This document shows positions 54,986-64,000 of a stretch of 64,000 nucleotides of DNA, piece after piece (positions within the stretch are counted from its first letter, which is position 1; the number at the start of each line of letters is the position of its first letter). This DNA comes from Thermothelomyces thermophilus ATCC 42464. Its lineage: Eukaryota > Ascomycota > Sordariomycetes > Sordariales > Chaetomiaceae. The stretch lies in contig NC_016472.1 of assembly GCF_000226095.1 (NCBI RefSeq), positions 3,906,001 through 3,970,000 on the forward strand, read 5' to 3'. A program made the position numbers and the translations under genes. The notes under the pieces are model-generated. The model was not told the DNA's origin, did no database searches, and saw nothing but the letters and a program-made list of their open reading frames with translations.

Positions 54986-57900
54986 GGTAGGCAATTGACC
55001 GACGGCGGGCAGCGCCCTTTTCTTGTTCTCTCTCTTGGGCCTTTCGAGTGTGGAACGTTGGCGGCCTTGCGGCCAGAAATCGCAATCCAAGTTGCGCTAG
55101 GTATCGAGCTTGGGTAAGAGAAAGCAAAATCGGTTGCGCAGGGTGTTTGTTGTAAGCCGAGGCGCGCGGTAGGTATTATGGAGCGCCGAGTCGCCACGCC
55201 CAGACCCCTCTCTTTCTAGGCTTGTGAATGTGCAGGTATAGCGCAGTTCCCGGCGCCAAAGCAGCAAAATCCAAGACCGTTCTCAAGGACTGTAAAACGA
55301 TAGAGAGAGAGAAAAAATGAACGGAGGCTACCTAGTGATCCGGCGCAGTAGCTGCATGAAAGACCGAAGAGGGGAACCAAACGAAGAGGCCCGGAGTGGA
55401 ACAAACGGTTAGGTTGGGCTGCCGTTGACTCCTCCGCGGGGGAACTAGCGCATGCGTGGAGCGGGCGTTCAACGGCTCTGCAGCCTCGACTCCAGACGAC
55501 GGGATAGATGGATTTTATGAATGAAAGAAATCTTCGGGGGAGGCGAAGAGTCTAAAAAGCACTACGAGATTAACTCCCGGCAGCAGGGAAGGAGTCGGCA
55601 CTAAAAGCAAACCGGGCGTTGAGCAGGTGAATTGGCTCCGAATCACGAGGACTCAACAAACGCCGAGTAGTCCCACCAGTCACCCGCGCTTGGCCCGCTT
55701 GGCCGGGCCGAGTGCTGAGGCCGAGACATATCCGGTACTTCTGGCCCACCAACTGGACCAATTGGACACCGCAAGCCCGCTGAGAGACGAGTTACCCCAA
55801 ATGTTGGTACTGTACCTTCAAAGTCTCGCAGACAGAAACTCCGGGAATGTGAACCCTTGCCGATGGTCAGGGTTCCCCTCGCTGATGTCATGGACACAAC
55901 AAGCGGTCCCCAAGACAAGCCATTGAGGCCGGAAAGAGATCCATGATGACTTGGACCATGTTTATTTTTCAAGTACGGAGTACCTGATTTTGTTGCGAGT
56001 TGGTTGCCGAATGCCTGAGGCATCTTAACACCCAACTTCTTGACTGCTTGCGACGAAGGTACGTAAAATTATGTTTTGCACAAATTCCGGCCAGTTGGTA
56101 TGGGGGATCAAACTGCCGGTGTTGGAGTCTCGCCCCCCAATTCGGCTTGATGGTGGCTTGGTTGGGGGACCAGTGCCCGGGTTTGGGGCACAGGGCGACG
56201 CAACTTGCTGGGGGAGCAGCACATGACCACACTCGGCGCGTGAAGCTTCTTGCTGTAGGCAGCACACACCCACTGTTGTTGTAATTTGTACTGTAGGTCC
56301 ATACAATATGGCAACAAGCGTACTTGATACTGCGCAGTGTAGAAGTAGGGCCCAGGACGGTATACTTCCGTTATAGCGGTGCCCATGCTGTTACGCGGAT
56401 ATTTCCAATGCAGAGACATCTCAGGTTTATATAAGGCTTCACAAACTCGAGAAGACGACAGGATTACGCCAGCGAGCTGGTTCGCATGTTGAGTCCAAGC
56501 TTCGTGTCATGGGCTGACAAGAATCTGGGGTCTTGCTCTTCGCTAAACCACCCGAGTTGCACTACCTTACCTATGTCAGGTAGTGCGAATTACATACATA
56601 GATAATACATCGAGGCACGTGCCCTCGAATGACAATCTAGCGACCATCTAGCCCGGCAATTTGCCTTTTGTTAGGACTGGCTACTTGTTGGGCACCTTGA
56701 CTGTTAACAGAGAGCCAAGAGTCTAGCTGTACGGAGTATCCTAGCAGTAATCAGCAGTAAGCGGCTCGCCGGACCAGCAAAGAGCCAATTTCGTGGCGTG
56801 GTGTACCGTTGCTGCCTATGGTGCCGGTATGACTTCTCGGTTTCTCTGGAGAGGGCCATTCGTAGGACGAAATGGGTGGGTGTACGCACTGTACCGAGTT
56901 GTGAACTACCATGACTTCGCGAGGCACCTACCTCCATGAGGGGGATGACGAGGATTGTGTGCATCATATATGTACCTTTTGGTGGCCCTATCAACGACTC
57001 GCAGCCTGGCCGCGGGGACGTCATGACACCCAATACCAAGGCAAGGGCTTGTCAACGAGGGAGGCAACATGGGTCATAAGTCCCAATTCTAATGTAGTTA
57101 GCAACCCCAAAGTTAGGGAACATGAAGAGGAGGGGCCCCTCAAGTGTTTCCGTTGTCGAGATTGTAGGTCAGGTAACGTGTCTCAGGGAGAGTACATAGG
57201 TATTAATCGGGTCCTGTCAGGTCCGTTTAGTTCAGGTAATATATCTGGCCTTGCATAAGTACAGTAGGAACTCAAAAGTCTTTTTTTTGTTCGTCGTAGC
57301 GGTTGGGCCTGCTCCCAGATACTGAGGTATATGTGCCTACAATGTGCACTTTGAGGAAAGCGCTACGGTCGGGAACAAACAACGGTTCTGTGCAACAGCG
57401 ACGCCAGCACTTGGCACATCACGCACAGGTAACCCTTACAGGCACCCAAGCGTGCTTTGACGAACCAGTGGAAATGTGCTTTTTTCGTCTTCCTCCAATG
57501 CGGCTCAGAAATGAAGCCATTGGTGATGCCGCTCTTGCTTAGGCAACCTAAACAACCTGGAACTGTAACATTACCTAACTGCTTGACTACTTAAAGTTAC
57601 CTACTGTGAGTATTGCGAACACAGTCACCCAGCCTCGTGTTATCGGCCTGGGGGTGGCAGGTGCATGTGGGCAGCGCGAGGAGGAGGTTCGGTGGTGCCT
57701 TCGCCAGCCAACCAACGGGCCAGGCCGCTGAAACAAACGGCGCCCCGTTAGCGATCGGGAACCCACAATCTCGGCAAGTGATCTCCACTAACAGACGCAG
57801 CTACCAGGCGCAAGAGCCCGCTCGAACCACTCTGAGGACGGGCCAGCGCCTTGCCTCTCAGTTGAGGCGTCCATGCCCGCGATGGAGTCCGGGATCTGCG

Positions 57901-58146
57901 TTGTCTGGCGATTGCGAGCGTCCCCAGTTTTCGCGGCCAATGAAGCATCACATGAAGCAGTGCAGCGGGCCGGGGCCAAGCAATTCTCGGCCTGGAAGGC
58001 AAGCATCTCGATTTTTTCCCTTTTCCGATGTTTCTGCGACTCAGCACTGCTCCCGACCCCCACTCCCGTCCCTCCCTCTCCCCGTTGCAGGTAGCGCGAC
58101 GACTCGTTCAACACCCTGCCTCGCTGTTCCCCCCGACCCCAGCGTC
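54986..58146. other. 3.2-kb divergent intergenic region, PAH1 / FN3 gene
   Basis: Lower-GC sequence with stops in all frames and no gene I can support. TACGGAGTAC occurs at about 55973-55983 and TACATACATA near 56592. One frame (56911-57258, plus) contains a Cys-rich KCFRCRDCRSGN segment that could be an eroded zinc-knuckle-like remnant. Sequence near both ends should hold the promoters. Confidence 0.4.
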
Positions 58147-61100
58147 ATGTCATGGCTCTCCTGGACGTCGCTGGTGCCCACGCTTCTCGTCCTCTCGGCC
58201 AGCCTCGCCTGGTGGTTCACAGAGCCTAAGAACGCCCGCATCAACCTGATCGCCGCCGCCGGCGCCGCCCTCTTTTGCTGGGCCGTCGCTCCGGAGCTGT
58301 GCCGCGATCTTTCCTACTCGGCCTACGTCCTGACCGCCGACGCCGTCGCCGCCCTCCGCCTCGACCTCTTCCTCCTGAGAAATGCAAAGATGCTCGTGAC
58401 GGGCATTGCCGTTGTATGGTACGTAAAAAGGGTCGGCTCAGGTCGTGCTGCTTTTAAAGGGAAAAAAAAAAAAAAAAAAAAAAACTCTCCCGCGCGTTTC
58501 TGTTATTTTTCGTCGTCACGTGGGCGCTCTCGATCGCTCTCGCAACCTTGATTTGTGTGTGGCCAAGGCCTGCAGTCAGCTCACGATGCATCTCCATACA
58601 GGCTGGTTCGACGAGCGTGGCAGACGCTATGGAAGCCAGTTCCCGAGTTGATCAATATCCTGGGCGTCGACGTTCCGGATCCGCCAGACGTGTCGCTAGC
58701 AGAGATCCGAGCCGATGCCGCTACCGTAAACTGGACGCGCCCTCCGCCTAACCGATCCGTGCAAAAGTTCTTGATCCAGGTCAACGGCGTGGTCGGTGAG
58801 TCAGAAACCAGGCCGTCACCTGCCTGACTGCGCAGATGATAACTTACGCTCGACCAGTGGGAGAGGTCGCCGCGAACCAGGAACCCGCTATTGTTGTCAG
58901 TGGCCTCAAGCCAGATCACTTTTACAACGTGCGCGTGATTGCCGTTGGCTCCAACAATTTCCAGGCCGGCAGCCGTGTCATCCGGCTGAGGACTTTTGGC
59001 CGCGATGGTCGGCCGCATTTGGGGAACTCGCGGCTTCCGTCCAACTTTGTGCCGGAGGAGCCGCGCCATCCCGGGCCGAACGACGCAGGCGACGAGACCG
59101 GGGGAGGCCGCAGCCCTTTCCCCGCCTTGGAGGTGCCGACGGTTCAGGAGCCGCCTGCCTCACCAGCCCGAGACCCGAGCTCTACTGGTGCCGCGGGGCC
59201 GCGACGGAACACGGTCACGCGACGGCATTCGCCATCCACTACAAGCATTGATCAACCGATACGAGAAGACGTCGATGCGGATCCGAAGCAGACGCTACCG
59301 GCACTGACGGAGAGATTCGAGGCGATCCGCAAGGAGACGGAGGACGTACTCGCGCTGATAGCAAAAGAGGAGGCTGATCACAAGGTGTTGATGGACGAGC
59401 TGGAAGCGGAGAAGCGAGAAAAGAGGAAGGAACAGAAAAAGAAGGAGGAGCAGACGGAAAGGCTAAAGAAGGATGTACACGCAACCGACCGCGCCATGCG
59501 CAATGCCATGCAACGCAAGGGGCAGAAGGAGAAGGCCCTCAAGGAGAAGCAGAATGAGCGGGCCAAGTTGCACGATAATATCGCAAAGTGGGAAAAGGGC
59601 GTGGAGGAGTTGCGCCGGGAGCGCGAGAGCTTCGGTCGGCAAATGGCGGAGCTGGAGCAGGAGCGAGACCAAAAGGTGGAGCGGTCCCGGGAAGAGATTG
59701 GGAACCTACAGGCCGAGTGCTCGCGCTTGGAGGCGGAGTTGAAAGAGAGGAGAGAGCAGGTGAGGGAGCTAGAAGCGGCTCGAAAGCTGCTTCCGGGCGG
59801 GGACGAGGACGGTGAATGGCGGGAGAAGATCATCGAAGAGAGGCGGGAGTGGTACAGAAGTGGCGTGGGCAAGGAGTTGCAGGACACTCTGACGCTCGAG
59901 TCGAAACGCGGCCGGGCCTTGGACGAGCAGGTCCGCGCCCTCAGCATCCAGGTGCAGCACATCCCGCAGGCCAACTTCAATCTGTACAGCCAACCGAGTG
60001 CGACCGGCATGGAATTCGATCCTTCGGCGGCCACCCACCTGAACCGACGGAACCGCGCAGGCAACGCCATCCCGAACGTCCCAGTCTCGGCACCGCTGCA
60101 ACATTATCCCCAGATCGACCAGGCAATTGCAGCTCCCGCCGGCTTTGGCAGCTCCCGTCCGGCGAATGCGCCGCCGCCCGGCTTCACCTCCGCGCCTTTC
60201 ATGGGCCGCCCGGAGGACGTCGGGCACCTGGACGAGTTGGGCGCAAGGAACGCCCCGCTCAGCCCGTCAGCCACCGCTCTCCTGCCATCTAACCTCATGG
60301 CGGATATCGATGACGACGACCCCAGCCCGGCCTCGAGGTTCGGACCCGACCCTTTCCTCCAACGCGCCTCTCCCGACAACGCTCCGCAGTCGCCCGCGTC
60401 GTCTGGGAAATCCTTCAACGTCTTCTCGAGCCCCCATGGCTCTTCGAGCAACCTCCCCTTTCCCCCCTTTCAGGACGCTTCAGATCGGATGTCGCTCAAC
60501 GCGGCCGCCACGGCTCCCTCGCCGGTGGCAACCGAGCCCCCGCCGAACAAGCTGAGCGCCTTCTTCCCCTTCCCACGGTCCAGGAACACTAAGACGACCA
60601 CCGACCCGGATGGGCTGCACGGGTTGCCCTTTGGCAGCATCAAGCCGGGGCAGAGCCAGTCATTTCCGAGGCAGGATGATGACTCGGACGGCCTCAGCAA
60701 CAAACGACGCAGCTGGGGGGTGTTCAACCGCAACTCGGCGGGACTCGAGATCGCCGAGGGCCAGGGGACGCATTCCCGCGTGTTTCCCAAGAGCCTAAAT
60801 CCTTTTTCCAGCTCTCATCGCGCCCCGGGCGGCCTGTTCTCGGAGAGGGACAAGAGCAGCCCGCGGCCGCCGAGCATCGCCTCTGCCGAGCTCCCTCGGC
60901 CGTCGACGGACTCTGGTTCGATCTGGGGCCCGCAGCCAGGCGAAGCCGCGACGCTGGGGAAACCTAGCCGTCTCTGGTCGCCGGACGCGTGGTCCCGGAC
61001 TCCGTCTCGGCGCCCGTCTCTCCACGGGTCCCCGTCGGCCCTGAAGACGACCCTGGCGTCGGCGGATGACGAGATCCTTGGCGAAGAGATGCTGCCGAAT

Positions 61101-61946
61101 GTCAGCGAGGTTGGCGTTATCGGCAGCCGCCCGCCGACCCAGTCCAAGGCCCCTCGCCTGAACCCCAACGCGCCGGCTTTCAACATCACCTCGTTCTTCA
61201 AGTCCAAACCCGAAAAGGAGAAGGACAAGGAGAGCAAGGAGAAGAGCAAGGCGGAGAAGAAGGACAAGGCGAAGGCCAAGGAAGGCAAGGAGAAATCCAA
61301 GAACGCGGAGGCGTCTTCCGGCACGCCCGAGGGGGGGCAGCAGACCTGGCCGCCGGAGATGGAGTCCCCGTCCGAGCCGCGCATGTCCCGCGACGGACTG
61401 TCGGTCCACACGCAGACGTCCGTCTCGGAGTCGCGGGACTCCCTCTCGCTGGACCAGTCGTTCTCGAACACGCCCTCGGAGCCGACGAGCGCCGGGCTGT
61501 CGGGCAGCTTCAAGGACGACAACAACGTGGTCCGCAAGTTGTTCCGAAAGGGCAGCTCGGGCAAGTTCAGCATCGCCGGGCGGCTCGGCGGCAAGGAGTC
61601 GGGCCTGTTTAAGAAGGGCCCGAGCAGCACGGCCAGCGGCGGCGCCGCCTCGGATAAGCGGGCGTCCATGGAGCGGTCCAGCATCGGCGACTTCGAGGAC
61701 ATTGCCGACGAGGCGCTGAACCCGGCGTTCCTGGGTCGCAGCTACGACAGCATCACGAGCAGCAGCCCCGGCCTGGCGCCGACGGTGAGCGCCACCAAGA
61801 GCAAGGAGAGCAAGGCGCCCTCTCGGTGGCTGAGCAACTTTGGCAAGAAGGGAAAGAAGGAAAAGGAGAGCCTGGACCTGGACAGGTCGCAGGTCTCGGA
61901 GCTTGATGACCTCGCCGAGGAGAGCTCCCGGGAGCTGAAGGGGTAG
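58147..61946 (+). CDS. Membrane-anchored fibronectin type III / coiled-coil protein
   Basis: Not a named gene. Exons are 58147-58418, 58602-58795 and 58858-61946, giving about 1184 residues. Two or three N-terminal hydrophobic segments (LVPTLLVLSASLAWWF, INLIAAAGAALFCWAV, NAKMLVTGIAVVWLV) anchor it to a membrane. A fibronectin type III domain follows at about residues 112-205 (PPDVSLAEIRADAATVNWTRP, then SGLKPDHFYNVRVIAVGSN). Residues about 287-470 form a long charged coiled coil. The remaining 700 residues are disordered Ser/Pro-rich sequence with a Lys/Glu block (about 936-970) and repeated KKG-type basic clusters (FRKGSSGKFS, FGKKGKKEKE). The layout suggests a tether between a membrane and a cytosolic partner, which is inference. 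Intron 1 contains a 23-A run. Confidence 0.8.
58462..58484. repeat. A23 homopolymer in FN3 gene intron 1
   Basis: Twenty-three consecutive A lie inside the 183-bp first intron of the fibronectin-III gene, about 40 bp after the donor. Confidence 0.9.
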
Positions 61947-62629
61947 TAAAGTGAGAGGGAGTGTGTGTGAGAGAAAGGGAGATGGAGAGAATGTGTGAGA
62001 GAGAGATGCACTTCAGAGGGCCGGAGGGGGAGGGAAAGGGGCGCGTGTTGCTAGCAGTATGAGGCACCCACCTCGGGAGGGTAAAAATAGGTAAAAATAG
62101 GTTAGAGTGTAATACCTCTGCGTAGCGTTGCCACGTATGCTACAGCTCAATATACAGTGAGCGTTGGTTGTTGTCGACGTTGGACCCGTCTGTCTGCGCT
62201 GTTCCGAGTCTGTTTGAGTCTCTTGTTGAAGGAGAGCTAAGCTCAGGGGGGGACCGTGCGAGCCGGCGGAGCAACCCATCAGATTTTCTCGGTTCTTCGG
62301 TTCTTCGCACTGTGTGATTGGTCTCGGTGTGGTTCTTGGAGCTTTACAGTGGTGCTGCAGCTGCAGAGTTGCTGCAACTGCAGCAACAATCAGAAGAGCG
62401 GGCCAGTCTCTCGAAACATAGCACCACCAAAAAAACACGTCCACCACGGTCCGCCGCTCGACATCTCCCGCGATTCCCCTCCCCCCTGCCCCTCCCCCTC
62501 CTGCTCCCCAGCGATTGAGGGTTTGACGACCGACCGAATTTTTGAACGAGACAAGAGACGAGAACAAAACCCGAGCCCCGAGCTCCGAGCTCCGACATTC
62601 GAGTTTAAACGCGAAGCTCCAAGCAGTGA
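61947..62629. other. FN3 3' flank and CMC1 promoter/leader
   Basis: 680 bp between two plus-strand genes. It starts with GAGA-rich sequence and a small tandem (GGTAAAAATA twice, about 62080-62101). CTGCAG-based palindromes lie at 62355-62387. No ORF is supported. Confidence 0.5.
62355..62387. promoter_or_regulatory. Paired palindromes upstream of CMC1
   Basis: CTGCAGCTGCAG (62355-62366) is a perfect 12-bp palindrome. GTTGCTGCA-AC-TGCAGCAAC (62368-62387) has perfect 9-bp arms with a two-base spacer. They sit about 250 bp before the CMC1 start and could bind a dimeric factor or fold in the transcript. Confidence 0.5.
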
Positions 62630-63519
<890 letters not shown>

Positions 63520-63872
63520 TGATGATCATGATGATCATGATGATGACAGCTGCTGCTGAGAGGAGCTGAGGCGGGGGAAGAGAGAGAGAGAGAGTGGAGG
63601 AAAACAAGAGGGGAGACTGCGGGAGAAGCAGTACTTCCTGCCACCCTCGCACCTCTTTACATGGTGATGAGAAGCTGCCCAAGTTAGATAGATCCGGCCG
63701 TGTCTGTTATACGGATGGGGAGTGAGTGACGTTTGGGTTCGCCCCAGACCCCAAGAGAGAAGGGCGCAGGGAGATAGGATTGGTGTGTAAAGCGGCGATG
63801 TCACGCGACTCTGTACTTGTAAAACTACTCTAAATGTATATATATATATATATGTTTGTATGCATGTCACGC
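63520..63872. other. Convergent 3' region, CMC1 / oxidase
   Basis: About 350 bp of shared 3' sequence. It contains an ATGATC tandem (63520-63546) and a (TA)n stretch at about 63837-63853. No gene seen. Confidence 0.5.
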
Positions 63873-64000
63873 TTACAACCTCGCACCGGCCTCCTTTTTC
63901 TGTACGTGCTTGTCGACAGCCTCGACCACGGCTTCGGCAACACCCCACGACAACTCGTATCCCCTCCCTCCGAGCCCGTAGGCGTGCATGACGAAGCCGG
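63873..64000 (-). CDS. Probable D-amino-acid oxidase / FAD oxidoreductase, C-terminal fragment
   Basis: Only the last 42 codons are in the window. The gene continues beyond the right edge. The fragment reads GFVMHAYGLGGRGYELSWGVAEAVV and ends HVQKKEAGARL. The HxYGxGGxGxxxSWG pattern is the C-terminal FAD/substrate-contacting signature of D-amino-acid oxidases and close relatives, where the Gly-rich loop closes over the flavin. The C-terminal AGARL is not a clear PTS1 peroxisomal signal, although -ARL-like tails can act as weak ones. A wider DAO-family oxidoreductase is also possible. Confidence 0.6.
   Translation of the reverse strand, partial: GFVMHAYGLGGRGYELSWGVAEAVVEAVDKHVQKKEAGARL

Overview
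The window looks like a nuclear chromosome segment of a filamentous ascomycete. Coding regions are GC-rich. Genes carry short spliceosomal introns (about 50 to 200 bp, GTAAGT-like donors, CTAAC-like branch sites, CAG/TAG acceptors), there are no operons, and the fused trifunctional histidine gene of fungi is present. The gene set (AP180, NudC, Bud27/URI, Gup1, Hrt3-type F-box protein, lipin, Cmc1) together with a caspase-like DUF-type protein and a DUF3176 protein suggests Pezizomycotina, probably Sordariomycetes. The order (perhaps Sordariales) is my inference. I found no convincing tRNA, rRNA, CRISPR array, intact transposon or secondary-metabolite cluster.

Layout. 0.3-2.8 kb: mitochondrial aspartyl-tRNA synthetase (-). 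4.4-6.5 kb: AP180-type clathrin adaptor (+). 7.3-8.5 kb: TFIIH/CAK assembly factor Tfb3 (-), divergent from nudC (+, 9.1-10.0 kb). 10.6-12.5 kb: Bud27/URI prefoldin-like protein (-). 13.3-15.9 kb: a conserved-looking but unnamed two-exon protein with a long Glu/Lys tract (-). 18.5-19.5 kb: FAR-17a/AIG1-like membrane protein (+), convergent with GUP1 (-, 20.0-22.2 kb). 23.0-24.7 kb: F-box protein (-). 25.6-26.2 kb: glutathione transferase (-). 29.1-31.0 kb: ZRC1-type zinc transporter (+). 33.0-36.6 kb: DUF3176 membrane protein (+). 40.0-41.8 kb: a degenerate caspase-fold protein (+). 42.6-44.6 kb: GPI-type lysophospholipase (-). 47.4-50.2 kb: HIS4/his-3 (-), divergent from TAF9 (+, 50.9-52.0 kb). 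52.6-55.0 kb: lipin/PAH1 (-). 58.1-61.9 kb: membrane-anchored fibronectin-III/coiled-coil protein (+). 62.6-63.5 kb: CMC1 (+). The right edge cuts the 3' end of a probable D-amino-acid oxidase (-).

Most genes are housekeeping and independent of one another. The loose themes are membrane lipid metabolism (AIG1-like, GUP1, lysophospholipase, lipin), transcription machinery (Tfb3, TAF9, Bud27) and mitochondrial function (MSD1, CMC1). The most interesting items are: the caspase-like gene whose catalytic His position reads Tyr, next to a Cx2Cx6C motif split by an intron; a GC-AG intron in the synthetase gene, supported by the conserved class II motif 2; a dense field of GTAC-centred palindromes upstream of the lysophospholipase gene; and two uncharacterised low-complexity proteins. 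Several long gaps (15.9-18.5, 26.2-29.1, 36.6-40.0, 44.6-47.4, 55.0-58.1 kb) hold no gene I can support. Exon coordinates are my own manual splicing and have not been tested against transcripts.
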